Assembly: GCA_040360365.1 (NCBI GenBank)
Contig: CP136412.1
DNA from: Arcanobacterium_A hippocoleae_A
Lineage (GTDB): Bacteria; Actinomycetota; Actinomycetes; Actinomycetales; Actinomycetaceae
Reading direction: 5' to 3' (one strand)
DNA: 64,000 nt
The translations under genes and the position numbers were made by a program. Each line of letters starts with the position of its first letter. Within the stretch, counting starts at the first letter, position 1. The notes under the pieces were generated by a model, which did not search any database, was not told the origin of the DNA, and was given only the letters and a program-made list of their open reading frames with translations. Below, piece by piece: positions 18,372 through 29,549 of this stretch.

Positions 18372-20591
18372 TCAGTTTTCTTCTGCTCTGACTTCAAATA
18401 TCAGCGACTGCTCCGGATATATTCGCGGCACCTGCACTCCGGCAGATCCAAGAATCTCACCAGTTGTCACGATTCCGGAATAGTTTTTCCCGTCGGCAGC
18501 ACCAAACCATGGCGGTGCAGCCAGACCTGCTGGAGGAATACCAATAATGATTGGCCGCAGCCGATAATGCTTCTGCGGATTTAATCCCGCAAAACGGATT
18601 CTTCCGCGCGGAGAGACCGGAGCGCGGCCGCAGGTAGTGAGCTGGAAAATTCCGCGATTACCGTCTGCAGCAACTACTCCATGTAAGCTCAATGTCGGAT
18701 CTGGCGTATTGCAGCGAACTACCGTACCTCGATGCAAAAAAGCGCGATTCTTTTTGTAAAAATCAATCCATTCGGCTAACTCGCAGCGCTCTTTTTCCGA
18801 AGCAGAAAGAATATCCCATTCAATTCCGAAACTGCCGAAAATAGCTGTGCCTGCCCGCATTGAAAGCGGCGAATAACGCCCAGTGGTATGTGAAAAAGGT
18901 GAGGCGACATGCGCGCCAAGCAATTCGGGCGGAGCAATCTGTGCATAGGCGCGCATCATTGGAAGCCGCTCCACCGGATCAATACAATCTGACGCCCAGA
19001 AACGATCAGTATGCTGCAAGATTTCAAGATCTACGCGCGCACCTCCAGAAGAACACGATTCGATTTCAAGATGCGGATGACGGCTTTTTAACTCATCAAG
19101 CAACCGATAGAGAGCTAATGTTTGCGCATGTATTGCCGCTGCACCATCACGCAGCATACTCCCGGCTTCAATCAGATCACGGTTATGATCCCATTTAATA
19201 AAAGCAATTCGATATTCAGATATCAGTGCATCAATACGCGCAAGCACGTAGGAATATGCTTGCGGAACAGTTAAATTCAGCACTTGCTGATTGCGCCATT
19301 GCACAGGTAAATCTGTACTATTTGCCGCACCTTGTGCAGCAAGAATCCACTCTGGGTGAGCACGCGCGAGTTCAGAATCCTCATTTATCATTTCCGGTTC
19401 CAGCCATAAACCGAATTCCATCCCCAATTTATGCACATAATCAACCAGCGGGGTGAGTCCGTTCGGCCAAATGTCTGGATCAGGATACCAATCGCCAAGC
19501 CCAGCAGAATCATTACGCCGGCCAAGAAACCATCCATCGTCAAGGACAAATCGTTCAACTCCGAGTGCTGCTGCGGCTTTTGCCAGCTCCTGCAGCTTCT
19601 GCAAATCGTGATTGAAATAAACTGCTTCCCAAACATTAAGCGTAACCGGGCGCGGTTTTTGCGGATGATTTTCCCGTGCACGAAACCAGCTTTGTACTTG
19701 CTGCGCCGCATCATCAAGACCGTTCGCGTAACACGCATAAAACCACGGAGTGTTATAGGACTCGTTTTTATTTAGGATGATTTCTCCTGGTGCAAGAATT
19801 TCAGCGGCGCCAATCACCTGGATTCCGTTGAGCATTTTTTCAACCCAGACGCGATGATTCCCGGACCATGCATTATGCAAGCCCCAAATTTCACCTTTTT
19901 GATAATCGAATCCTTTTTCCCCGACGAATGTGAATCCCGGAGCATCAAATCCAGTGCGTCCATGCCGTCCTTCACGCATTCTGCATCCAATATTTACCGG
20001 TGTCCGCTGTTCAGTACGTTCTTTTCCCCAGCGCCCGGCAGTGTCAAGAATTTCGTTTGCCGTCAATGGCAGCGGAAGCGCAACACCCAGTTCCTGGAGA
20101 TGATATTGCGAAGCAGCAAGATTTTTCAGGCAGCAGCGAATCCGCCATGGACCTTCGGAAAATATCTCAATTTCGTAGCGAAGTTCGAGTGCAGATTGTG
20201 CAGATTGTGCAGTTATTACGATTTTCCCGGTTGAAATCTGCAGGAAAGTTCCATCATTAGCGGTATTTACATCATTAGACGTGTGTCCAAAGTCAGTAAG
20301 CTGAAACCGCGGGCTCCAATCAGCTCCCGCACCGCGAAAACCGCTGAAAGCTGTATGCCCCGGCCACCAGCTGCTCTCAAGCGGAGTGATTCCATAACGT
20401 TCAATCCCGTTAGGCTGGTTCCCATCTGCTGCTTCGCGGTTAGCAGCAACAAGTGCTGTAATATCTTCCTGTTTTGAAGCAGCCAGCGGCTTTCCCCAGT
20501 ATGCGATGCGCGGCAATCCGGGAAGGGATAAATCAAAAACAATTGATATTCGGCTGGTACAAACGTGTACGACGGATGGAATCATTGCCAT
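18372..20591 (-). CDS. aga: Alpha-galactosidase, GH36
   Basis: This 739-residue enzyme has the GH36 barrel: VERFVLDDGWFLGRRND, GLWLEPEMINEDSEL, FIKWDHNRDL with the catalytic nucleophile Asp, and SCSSGGARVDLEILQHTDRFWASD with the acid/base region. It removes terminal alpha-1,6-galactose from melibiose, raffinose and stachyose. No signal peptide is seen, so it works in the cytoplasm on imported sugar. It is the first gene of the operon, with GAGGAG before the ATG. The frame is intact. Confidence 0.94.
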   Translation of the reverse strand: MAMIPSVVHVCTSRISIVFDLSLPGLPRIAYWGKPLAASKQEDITALVAANREAADGNQPNGIERYGITPLESSWWPGHTAFSGFRGAGADWSPRFQLTDFGHTSNDVNTANDGTFLQISTGKIVITAQSAQSALELRYEIEIFSEGPWRIRCCLKNLAASQYHLQELGVALPLPLTANEILDTAGRWGKERTEQRTPVNIGCRMREGRHGRTGFDAPGFTFVGEKGFDYQKGEIWGLHNAWSGNHRVWVEKMLNGIQVIGAAEILAPGEIILNKNESYNTPWFYACYANGLDDAAQQVQSWFRARENHPQKPRPVTLNVWEAVYFNHDLQKLQELAKAAAALGVERFVLDDGWFLGRRNDSAGLGDWYPDPDIWPNGLTPLVDYVHKLGMEFGLWLEPEMINEDSELARAHPEWILAAQGAANSTDLPVQWRNQQVLNLTVPQAYSYVLARIDALISEYRIAFIKWDHNRDLIEAGSMLRDGAAAIHAQTLALYRLLDELKSRHPHLEIESCSSGGARVDLEILQHTDRFWASDCIDPVERLPMMRAYAQIAPPELLGAHVASPFSHTTGRYSPLSMRAGTAIFGSFGIEWDILSASEKERCELAEWIDFYKKNRAFLHRGTVVRCNTPDPTLSLHGVVAADGNRGIFQLTTCGRAPVSPRGRIRFAGLNPQKHYRLRPIIIGIPPAGLAAPPWFGAADGKNYSGIVTTGEILGSAGVQVPRIYPEQSLIFEVRAEEN

Positions 20592-20649
20592 AAATACTCC
20601 TCAATCCACATTGATTTTCTGGATTCTATTTGGCTGTTTTCGCGATTTC

Positions 20650-20718
20650 GTAGATAGGGTGTTTCGTGCCAAACACCCTATCTACTCGTGTAGATAAATA
20701 GAGTCTATACGAGTAGAT
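20650..20718 (-). promoter_or_regulatory. Two overlapping inverted repeats upstream of alpha-galactosidase
   Basis: Repeat one has perfect 15-base arms: GTAGATAGGGTGTTT (20650-20664) and AAACACCCTATCTAC (20671-20685). Repeat two has perfect 10-base arms: ATCTACTCGT (20680-20689) and ACGAGTAGAT (20709-20718). They share 20680-20685, so both hairpins cannot form fully at once in RNA. They lie 59-127 bases upstream of the aga start. An operator pair or an RNA switch is possible; the sequence does not decide. Confidence 0.7.
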
Positions 20719-20859
20719 AAATTATTTCAAGCATTTTGAAAAACTTTTTCGCTTTGAAATACATTCAAGAAAATAAAGCGGTCCCGCATCCAGCCGCAGC
20801 TGCAAATCACGGCCGCAGCACCCGCATCGCGAAACCGAAAATCCCGAAACCAGAAAACC

Positions 20860-20896
20860 AGCTGAGGCTTGATTTATCAAAAACCAAGCCTCAGCT
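20860..20896 (-). terminator. pntAB terminator
   Basis: A perfect 12-base stem, AGCTGAGGCTTG with CAAGCCTCAGCT, lies about 100 bases after pntB. On the minus strand it is followed by GGTTTTCTGGTTT. Confidence 0.75.
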
Positions 20897-20991
20897 AATC
20901 GCAAGAATTCAATTGTTCCGCAAAGCTTCCCGTACCAAATACGCAAATATCAAATGCAGAAAACGGAACAAAAAGCAAAATATTTTCCAAA

Positions 20992-22421
20992 CTAAAGCGC
21001 TTGCAGGATCTCCGTTACCGAATCTTTCGCATCCCCCAGCAGCATCTGCGTGTTCTCGTGAAAAAGAGCGGATTTTGCACACCGGCATAGCCGGCATTCC
21101 CCATTGACCGTTTAAAAACCACCACATTTTGTGCTTCCCAAACTTTCAGCACCGGCATTCCCGCTATTGGCGATCCCGGTTCTTCTGCAGCCGGATTAAC
21201 TGTGTCATTTGCACCAATTACCAGCACAACATCAATATCGGCGAAATCATCATTCACTTCATCCATTTCAAGCACAATGTCATACGGCACCTTTGCTTCT
21301 GCCAGCAGCACATTCATATGCCCAGGCAGACGCCCCGCAACCGGATGAATTCCGAAAGTAACTTCCACCCCTGATTCACGCAGCCGTGAAGTTAAAGCAG
21401 CAACCGGATACTGCGCCTGCGCCACCGCCAGGCCATACCCGGGAGTAATCATCACTTTGCGCGCGCCTTTAAGCATCTGTGCAACTTCTGCCGCATTCGT
21501 TTCACGATGCTCACCGTAGTCATGTTCCTCCCCGCCGCTGACCGCATCATTACCGAAACCGCCAAGAATCACCGAAACAAACGAACGATTCATCGCTTTG
21601 CACATAATATAACTTAGATATGCACCGGAAGAACCAACCAAGGCACCCGTAATAATCAGCAGATCATCACCCATTGTGAATCCAGCCATCGCAGCAGCCC
21701 AACCCGAATAAGAATTCAGCATCGAAACCACCACCGGCATATCTCCGCCGCCGATTGCCGCCACCAAATGCAGACCAAGCGCAAGGGAAATCAACGTCAA
21801 TAAAATCAATGGGAAAAGTCCCATTCCAATCGACCGTGTGGATGCAAACCAAATAATCAGCAAAATTGCCATCACAATTGCGCCGAGATTCATCCAGTTA
21901 CGGTACGGCAAAGTAAGCGGCTTTCCGCTAATTTTCCCGGAAAGTTTTAAGAAAGCCACAATCGAACCGGTGAAAGTAACTCCGCCGATAAACACCGCCA
22001 AACCAACTTCTCCCATATGAAAAGCATTATCAGGCGAATTAGACCCAGGCACACTGATAAACGAGTTATACCCAACAAAAACTGCAGCAAGACCAACAAA
22101 AGAATGCAGCAGCGCAATCAGTTCCGGCATCCCCGTCATTTCAACTTTCAGTGCTTTATAAACACCAATCGCACCGCCAATAGCCATCGCTACAATAATC
22201 AGGAACAATGAAAGCGACCACTGCGCATCAAAAGCAATTACGAACAGAATCGCGGCAAACACCGCCATCCCCATGCCGGCAATTCCCGCATAGTTCCCGC
22301 CCCGCGCACTCTCCTGCTTCGAAAGCCCAGCAAGCGCTGCAATAAAAAGTAATGCCGCAACAATATAAGCAAGAGTTGAGAATGAGTGCGCAAACGCTTG
22401 AAAACCGGTAAAATATCCCAT
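20992..22421 (-). CDS. pntB: NAD(P) transhydrogenase beta subunit, one frameshift near the end
   Basis: This membrane protein of about 476 residues has nine or so hydrophobic segments and a C-terminal NADP(H) domain (GYGLAVAQAQYPV, FGIHPVAGRLPGHMNVLLAEA, VLVIGANDTVNPAA). A frameshift at A run 21061-21065 would scramble the last 20 residues. Adding one base restores LFFHENTQMLLGDAKD and a stop at 20992-20994. It couples proton entry to NADPH formation together with PntA. Confidence 0.9.
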
Positions 22422-22423
22422 TC

Positions 22424-23968
22424 CTATTCACTCCTCTGGAACATCTTCAGCATTCGATTTGTCACAGCAAATCCGCCGAATATATTAATTGAAGCAATCA
22501 CAATTGCGATAAAAGCAAAAATCTTAATTGCGGGAGAATTGATTGGCAGCTGCACTAATGCGCCCACAACGATAATGCCGGAAATAGCGTTCGTTACCGA
22601 CATCAACGGAGTGTGCAGCGAATGCGTTACATTCGTAATCACGTAGAAGCCGACAATTACTGCAAGCGCGAAAACAATAAAATGTGAAGCCATCGCAGGA
22701 GGCGCCGTCATAATCAAAATTGCAAAAATAAAACCAGCAAGAAGTTTCCACCAGTTACGCACAATCCACGGTTTTGGCGCTGCCTGTGCTGCTTCGGCAA
22801 CTTTATTTTCTTTCAGCGAATCCGGCTCCTGCCGCTTTTGCACCGCTGAGACTTTTACCGGCGGCGGAGGGAAAAGAATCTCGCCATCAAAAGTTGCAAC
22901 CATCTGGCGGACGATTTCATCATTGAAATCGAGAGTCAGCAGCCCATCTTTTTCCGGAGTGACAAGCTTGAAGAAGTTTACCAAATTCTGGCCGTAAAGC
23001 TGCGAAGCCTGCGCTGGAAGCCGCCTGGCTAAATCAGTATAGCCAATAATTTTCACACCGTTATCAGTTGTGACAACCTGACCCGGAATAGTCAGTTCAC
23101 AATTCCCTCCGTTTGCCGCCGCCATATCCACGATTACCGTACCGGGATTCATATTGGCGACGGCAGCACTATCAAGCAATACCGGCGACTTACGGCCCGG
23201 AATATTTGCCGTCGTAATCACAACATCAGATTTTGCAGCCTGCTGCGCATACAGCTTCGCAGCAATAGCTGCCTGGTCGGTGCTCATCTCCGTCGCGTAC
23301 CCATCAGCAGATTCTTGCGCCGGAGCTGGGATTGCCACAAAATTTGCACCCATTGATTCAACCTGTTCAGCCGTTTCACTGCGGACATCAGTAGCATTAA
23401 CAATCGCACCCATCGAATTTGCAGTGCCGATTGCTGCCAGCCCAGCTACTCCTGCCCCAATTACATAGACAGTGGCCGGCGGCATTTTACCTGCTGCAGT
23501 TACTTGCCCCGTGAAAAGCCGCCCGAAATGATTAGCTGCTTCGATTACCGCACGATATCCGCCGATATTTGCCATCGAAGAGAGGACATCCATTGATTGC
23601 GCCCGCGAAATTCGCGGCACCATATCCATTGCTAATCCAATAATTCTGCGTTCGCGCAAAGCTTCCAGCGTCTGTTGGTTCCGCCCGGGAGCCATCCGGC
23701 AAATCAATGTTGCGCCAGCACTCATCCGATCAAGGCAATCAAGCGGCGGAGTATCAAGCGCAAATACAATATCCGCTTCCCAAACCTGTTCATCCACTAT
23801 TTCCGCACCCGCAGCTTCATACTGCACATCGAGGAAACTGGCTCGTTCTCCGGCACCATGTTCTACGGCAACTTCATATCCGAGTTTAATCAGTTTCTCG
23901 ACGGTATCTGGAGTTGCGGCAACGAGCGTCTGCCCGTCAATGCGTTCACGAGGTACCCCTATTCGCAC
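22424..23968 (-). CDS. pntA: NAD(P) transhydrogenase alpha subunit
   Basis: The 514-residue protein has the N-terminal NAD(H)-binding domain (MRIGVPRERIDGQTLVAATP, then VIGAGVAGLAAIGTANSMGA). A linker and a C-terminal block of about four transmembrane helices follow. The single-chain alpha form is like that of E. coli. The gap to pntB is two bases, and the frame is intact. The start follows a weak purine-rich site. Confidence 0.94.
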   Translation of the reverse strand: MRIGVPRERIDGQTLVAATPDTVEKLIKLGYEVAVEHGAGERASFLDVQYEAAGAEIVDEQVWEADIVFALDTPPLDCLDRMSAGATLICRMAPGRNQQTLEALRERRIIGLAMDMVPRISRAQSMDVLSSMANIGGYRAVIEAANHFGRLFTGQVTAAGKMPPATVYVIGAGVAGLAAIGTANSMGAIVNATDVRSETAEQVESMGANFVAIPAPAQESADGYATEMSTDQAAIAAKLYAQQAAKSDVVITTANIPGRKSPVLLDSAAVANMNPGTVIVDMAAANGGNCELTIPGQVVTTDNGVKIIGYTDLARRLPAQASQLYGQNLVNFFKLVTPEKDGLLTLDFNDEIVRQMVATFDGEILFPPPPVKVSAVQKRQEPDSLKENKVAEAAQAAPKPWIVRNWWKLLAGFIFAILIMTAPPAMASHFIVFALAVIVGFYVITNVTHSLHTPLMSVTNAISGIIVVGALVQLPINSPAIKIFAFIAIVIASINIFGGFAVTNRMLKMFQRSE

Positions 23969-24174
23969 CTTTGCTCCTTAATTCGCCGTTATCTGGTTTA
24001 GTTTCAATCTAGCCTATGCTTTGATTCACAAAAAGTCACAATATTCTGACCTCGCAATAAGCCTACTAAACACTCTCAGAGTAGTCTATTTCACAGCGAA
24101 AGAGCGATATATTTTCCGAAACTGATTTGAAATTTTCACAATTATCATCAGCTTCACAGATTAAGCGGCGAAAG

Positions 24175-25136
24175 CTATTTCATCCGACGCGCCCGCCCAA
24201 TTGCAAGAATCGCGCGCTCAACAGCATAAGCAGGATCCCGCGACCCGCCTTTCACATCAGCATCTGCGCGTGCAATTTCCTGGATTGCTCTGCCTAAGCC
24301 AGCTGCCTGCCAACCGCGTAATTCACGCTTTGCCCGATCAATCTGCCACGGAGCAAGGGAAATCTTGTAGTCAAGGCGGGCCGAACGCATTCCCAATACA
24401 CAAGCAAGCGTGCGGAACTTAAAAGCAAGCGCTGCCACGATCGCCGGACCGCTTACACCAGTAGCCATTGCATGACGGCTCATCTGCACAGCCTTCGCAA
24501 TATCACCAATCACTACTGAATCTGCGACATTGTATCCAGTAGCTTCGATTCTCCCCGCGAAATACCGATTCACATCAGCTTCGGAAATTTTTCCGGGAAT
24601 ATCTGCGAGAAGTTGATTTGCTGCCGCAAGCAGTTCCCGTAAATCTGATCCGAGTGCGTCCACTAACGCGTTTACCGCTTGCGGATCGATAACCCGTTTC
24701 TTCCGATTCACGTCATCTTGCACTGCCCGTGCTTTATCCGCTGCGCTTTTTACTTTTAAAATTTCAACTCGCGGCACTTTTTCTTTTTCAGTGCAGCAAT
24801 CATTTTTTCCGCGCTGCCCGCCGTTATGACGGAGAATCAGGCAAACATCAGGTTCGGGATTCCGAATGTAAGTAGTTATCTCATCACTAAGCTGGGTATT
24901 TGTTTGCTCAAGATGCGGCACATAGATTGCACGCGGTTCGCCAAACAGGGAGGGCGTGGTGAGCATTGCGAGTTCTCCCGAGTGATAACTCGCTGCATCA
25001 ATCTGTGTAATCTCCACATTCGGATTTTTTCGCGAAGCTTTGCACGAAGATTTTCATATACGCGGTCTGCATACACTGGTTCATCGCTTTGAATTAGAAC
25101 AACAGGTGCCGGATTTAGTGCGTATTTTTCTGCCAT
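24175..25136 (-). CDS. holA: DNA polymerase III delta subunit, one frameshift
   Basis: It loads the beta clamp as part of the clamp-loader complex. N-terminal VVLIQSDEPVYADRVYENLR and the later LVDALGSDLRELLAAANQLL and ISEADVNRYFAGRIEATGYN are typical of actinobacterial HolA. The frame breaks at T run 25025-25030. One base joins KLREK to NPNVEITQID. I start at ATG 25136 (MAEKYALNPAPV). It follows comEC, as in most actinobacteria. Repaired length is about 320 residues. Confidence 0.88.
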
Positions 25137-25231
25137 ACTCCTAGTATTCCACATTGTTTCCAAGCTTCCTGAATTTACATTCGCTGTTTGTGCTCACTAC
25201 TACCGCACGGATTGTTTCTGCAAGTTTTCCG

Positions 25232-27278
25232 CTAACATTTCTTTTGTGTGGCATACTGCTTCGCTCCAATTCGAATATCCCCGCAATTTTGTGTTGTCTT
25301 AATTAACGGAGCATTCCAAACCCGAAATGCATTCGGATGCGGATGTCCATAGTTATTTTTTCCTACAGAAATCAGTGAAATTTGCGGTTTCACAATACTC
25401 GCCAGCTTTTCAGACTGACTCCGTGCTCCATGATGGGCTACAATCACGCACGAAAATTCACCAATCTCCGGATGCGCCAACCGATTTTGAATTTCTGCCG
25501 GCACATCTGATAACACCAGCACACGCTGAGTTTTTAATCGTAATTCCAGTACAAGTGAATCAGTGTTTGTATCATTTTCTCCGCCAAGTGCGTGATTCGG
25601 ACTTAAAATATCAATCCACGTATCATATTTCGCTCCTGTCCGTACTTCCGCTACCTTTATTTTGAATTCATCAGCAAGTTTTTTAACCACGCAAAACGAT
25701 ATTTCGGATTTTTATTCTCACTCACCCAAATTTCCCGTACCTGTGCGTGTTTTAGCACTGCTGCAAAACCGCCGACATGATCCGCATCAAGATGCGAAAT
25801 CACTAACAGATCTAAATTTTTGACACTATTCCGGCGCAAACAGGCTGCAGCATTGCTCTTTTCCGGGCCGGTATCGATGAGAATTGTTTTGCCATTATTC
25901 CGCGCAAGCAATCCGGATCCTTGCCCAACATCGCATTGAATCAATTCCCAGTCAAATTTCTGCTGCACGGGAAAATCCGCGGAACAAGGAAAATACTCAA
26001 TACCAATCCGCAAAATGCGCTTGCCAGCACTATCCGCCGCCTATTCCAAAAACTGTGCTTTTTTACTGCAAATATCACTTGTTTGCAATCACTGCGGCTC
26101 TGCCGCATTCCCCAAACAACAACTGCAGTTAAAATAATCAACTGAATCCCGGCAACAATCCATGGTGAAACACAAAAAGCCGGCATAAATGCCGCAAAGA
26201 ATGCAACCTGTTCAACCCATTGCGCACCGAGAGCACATGGAAAAAGCAGTACGGAAGCAAGCATTGGAAAAATTGGGCTTAAGACAGCACAAATTAATCC
26301 GCCTACTGTGATTATCGGAATCACTGGTGCAACAGCAATATTTGCAAGCACTGAAAATATTGAAAGCTCGGTTTGCAGCTGCGCTGACATTGGAATCACA
26401 ACTGTGCCGGCAACTAGCGGCACTATCGCCAGCTGCAGCCAAGGACGATTTTTTATCGCCGGAATAGCAGTAATTCGCGGACTGAAAATCACTATCCCCG
26501 CGGTGGTTACTGCAGACATTTGAAAGCCGATTCCCTGCGCAAGATCTGGCCAGAAAGCTGCAGCAATGATTATCCCCAAACTTAACGCCGCAATTGCACC
26601 GCTTCCCCGGCCGAATGCTAAAGCGATGAGCACTATGGCGCCCATCATTGCAGCACGCAGCACCGATGCGCTCAATCCGACTAATAAAACCAAAAAGAAT
26701 AAGAAAATCCCTGCAAGCACCGCAGTAAGTTTCGGCTTTCGCCGCCCAAGAAAGAAAACCGCCATACCGATTAATAAGGAAATATGCGCACCGGAAATTG
26801 CAACCAGATGTGCCAGCCCTGCAAGCTTTACTTGCGTCTTTAAAGTATCTGAAAGCAGGCTCGCATCTCCAAGTACTATCCCCTGCAAAATACCTGCAGT
26901 ATCGGGGGCGAAACTTCCAGCGGCTTGCCGGAAATTTTCCCGTATTCCAGCGAAAATATCACCGTTAAGCTGAAACGAGTTTTCCGCTGCGGCGGGCAGA
27001 TGATGCGAAGCGAATCTATTTTCCGCTCCCGGCCTTTTGGGATAGTAAATATCTTGCGGAGCCGGCAAGATGAGACTTACTGCAATCCCAACAATGGCGC
27101 CCAGCATTGCACCTGCAATAGTAGTTGTGAGAATATTTTTCTGATGCCGTGTCTTAATAAGATAAGCAATCAGGATTAACAAAAAAGCCAAGATCACTGC
27201 TGTATATTTTGGATTAATCCAACCGACTCTAATAATCCAAAATACGAGCGCCGGTATTAAAAGCCGAAAATCATTCAT
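25232..27278 (-). CDS. comEC: DNA uptake channel ComEC/Rec2, two frameshifts
   Basis: A long hydrophobic competence domain (LVAISGAHISLLIGMAVFFLG, then LSASVLRAAMMGAIVLIALA) is followed by a metallo-beta-lactamase-like domain (DVGQGSGLLARNNGKTILIDTG, HLDADHVGG, VAHHGARSQSEKL). ComEC forms the inner-membrane channel for single-stranded DNA. Breaks lie at A run 25972-25975 and T run 25679-25684. Adding one base to each gives about 682 residues. It overlaps the comEA stop by four bases. Confidence 0.88.
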
Positions 27279-28090
27279 CTCATACCGTCCATGTTAAATG
27301 GTGAGGTAGATTCGAATTTTTCGAGAGTTTTTTCGCCGATTCCGGAAATCTGCAGCAGGTCTTCAATACTTTTAAATGAACCGTTTTCTTCCCGCCAAGC
27401 CAGTATTTCCTTTGCAGTAACCGGCCCGACTCCTGGAATTTGGTCAAGCTGCGCAAGAGTTGCAGTATTTAGATTCACCTTACTCACTGTTGCGGCCGTT
27501 CCCGGATCAGCCCCGCTTTCGCTGTATTTTTCGGCGCCGCCGCCTCCGCCGTTGTTTTGCCCTTGTATTCCTGGTACTAAATTCGCAGCTTTGGTTTCCG
27601 CTAATTTCGGTACATAGATTTGTTCTCCGTCGTTAACGATTTGCGCAAGATTCACATGTGCTAAATCAGCTTCTTCTGTAGGTCCGCCAGCCGCCTTCAC
27701 CGCATCGTTTATCCGTGACTTTCCCGCTATTTCTACTACCCCCGGCTGTTTAACTGCCCCGGAAACATAAACAATGATTTTTGCACTTTCAGTATTTCCC
27801 GAATCACTTTTCATTTCGGGTAAAGCATTATCGCTTTCAATTCCGTTAACATTTTCGTTATTTTTTGTTTCAGTATTCGAAGTCTCACCGGCCGGCAGGG
27901 CTTTTGCCGAGAATTCTGAATTGTAGATTCCAACTATCAGCACCGAAATTAATACCACGAGGAAAATAACTGCGAGACTAATTAAAGCGTTCTTATCTAG
28001 TCCAATACGTGCGCGTTTCAAAGTTTGTGAGTGCAAATGCGTTTCATCGCCAAGCGCCGCCGACAATGCTGCCTGCTGAAAATAGCGCAT
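27275..28090 (-). CDS. comEA: Competence DNA-binding protein ComEA
   Basis: One transmembrane segment (LISLAVIFLVVLISVLIVGIY) is followed by a SLBB domain (IIVYVSGAVKQPGVVEIAG). A C-terminal double helix-hairpin-helix then binds DNA (NLNTATLAQLDQIPGVGPV and IEDLLQISGIGEKTLEKF). ComEA hands DNA to ComEC. I prefer ATG 28090, preceded by AGGGGAC; in-frame ATG codons at 28129 and 28243 would extend the N-terminus. No pilus or comGA genes are in the window. Confidence 0.9.
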   Translation of the reverse strand: MRYFQQAALSAALGDETHLHSQTLKRARIGLDKNALISLAVIFLVVLISVLIVGIYNSEFSAKALPAGETSNTETKNNENVNGIESDNALPEMKSDSGNTESAKIIVYVSGAVKQPGVVEIAGKSRINDAVKAAGGPTEEADLAHVNLAQIVNDGEQIYVPKLAETKAANLVPGIQGQNNGGGGGAEKYSESGADPGTAATVSKVNLNTATLAQLDQIPGVGPVTAKEILAWREENGSFKSIEDLLQISGIGEKTLEKFESTSPFNMDGMR

Positions 28091-28250
28091 TGTCCCCTGT
28101 GAGTTTCGATTTGGTGGTGGATGTTTCATAGCATCCGTTTTATCCAGAAACAGTAATCGCTGTGAAAGCAGTGAAATATTATGTGGACTATTCAGACATT
28201 TTTTGCATTTTGTGGACAACCCGAAAACCATTAACAGCGTCAAATATAAA

Positions 28251-28291
28251 TGCAGTCATTTCCGAATCAGCGAAATTTGGAAATGACTGCA
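28251..28291 (-). terminator. galM terminator
   Basis: A perfect 13-base stem, TGCAGTCATTTCC with GGAAATGACTGCA, is followed on the minus strand by TTTATATTT. It lies 30 bases after the galM stop. Confidence 0.82.
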
Positions 28292-28321
28292 CCAAAAATA
28301 TTCTGTATTGCCGGCAGCAAA

Positions 28322-29299
28322 CTATTCAATATAACTGAGTGTGGCAGAAATCGACTTGGACGCACCCGGATGAACACGCACACTCGCCATTGAATCTGCA
28401 CGATTAAACGCATCCGGCAAGTTCGAAAGCGGCTCTAATGCAAACGATTCACGAGTACCGCGCGGTAAATCATCAGCAGTAAATACATGCATTACCGGAG
28501 TGGAAATCGGTTCCTGACTCACCTTTATCCGGGCAGGAGATGCAAGACTGCGCAGAACTGTGGTTGCAACCCCGTCATTGTCTGGAATTAGCCCGCGGAA
28601 AGAATCATCAATTTGCACCGCACCGACATATTCATACTTTACTGGCGCTTGCACACCGGCATAGGCAGCTTCCCCGGCAAGCGGAATCTTCTTCGCATCC
28701 ACTAAAATCTTCGTTCTTGCAGAAATTTCAAGTTCACAATTCGAAATCGTGGTCTGCCCCGGAATCTTCACATATGGATGCCATCCAAGAGAAAGCGGAA
28801 TATCTGTTGTACCGGTATTGGTTGCTTCAATAACGACGGAAAGATGTTCAACACCGTCGGCACCATTTTCGAGCGAAAAAGTAACTTCTAAATGGAACGG
28901 CCACGGATAACCTTCACCGCCGGAAAAATCTGCACCGAGCACAAGCGCCGTATCAGCGGTAATAACGGAAAAATTCAAATCTTGCACAAGCCCGTGAATT
29001 GCTTCACCGTGTTCATCAAATGCTAACTGATACTGCTGCCCGTCGAAAGAATATTTTCCTGCTTTTACCCGTCCCGGCCACGGTGCAAGCACACGGCTGC
29101 GGGAGGCAACGCAAGCACGTAGCTCTTCCGCACTTTCATATCCGGCAATTACATTTTTCCCAGGCTTCGGTTCCCATGAAATGAGAGTGGCGCCAAGTTC
29201 AGTTATCAAAGCTTTAGCACCAGAATCAGCGGTAATCTGCCATGCCGGCAACCCATCAAATTCAGCGGCTTCAATATGCGCGAAACTAGATCCAGCCAT
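28322..29299 (-). CDS. galM: Aldose 1-epimerase family protein (GalM type)
   Basis: This 325-residue beta-sandwich protein interconverts alpha and beta anomers of galactose or related hexoses. SRSRVLAPWPGRVKAGKYSF, GEAIHGLVQDLNF with the conserved His, LGWHPY with the second His, and ALEPLSNLPDAFN with the catalytic Glu are all visible. It is inserted between comEA and leuS, which are adjacent in many relatives. It probably serves the galactose released by the GH36 enzyme. A hexose-6-phosphate epimerase is less likely. Confidence 0.88.
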   Translation of the reverse strand: MAGSSFAHIEAAEFDGLPAWQITADSGAKALITELGATLISWEPKPGKNVIAGYESAEELRACVASRSRVLAPWPGRVKAGKYSFDGQQYQLAFDEHGEAIHGLVQDLNFSVITADTALVLGADFSGGEGYPWPFHLEVTFSLENGADGVEHLSVVIEATNTGTTDIPLSLGWHPYVKIPGQTTISNCELEISARTKILVDAKKIPLAGEAAYAGVQAPVKYEYVGAVQIDDSFRGLIPDNDGVATTVLRSLASPARIKVSQEPISTPVMHVFTADDLPRGTRESFALEPLSNLPDAFNRADSMASVRVHPGASKSISATLSYIE

Positions 29300-29413
29300 T
29301 TGCGACCTTTCAAAATTAAAATTCTCGATATTTTATCGGACTTCCACCCGATTATATTGCGCTTAACAGCACTCTAAAAGACTTAGAACTTACCCTAATG
29401 TAGCACGAAAATA

Positions 29414-29451
29414 CTGGCAAAAATGTCCAGTAACTGAAACATTTTTGCCAG
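29414..29451 (-). terminator. leuS terminator
   Basis: A perfect 13-base stem, CTGGCAAAAATGT with ACATTTTTGCCAG, lies about 100 bases after the leuS stop. The trailing minus-strand sequence is TATTTTCG. Confidence 0.75.
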
Positions 29452-29549
29452 CATTCAATTTTAATATTCCAAATATCAGGCAGCTGCCGAATTCTCGGAT
29501 CTGCCGCCGTACAGCAGTACCGCGAAACAGCTGCACTGTATCCGTTTTC

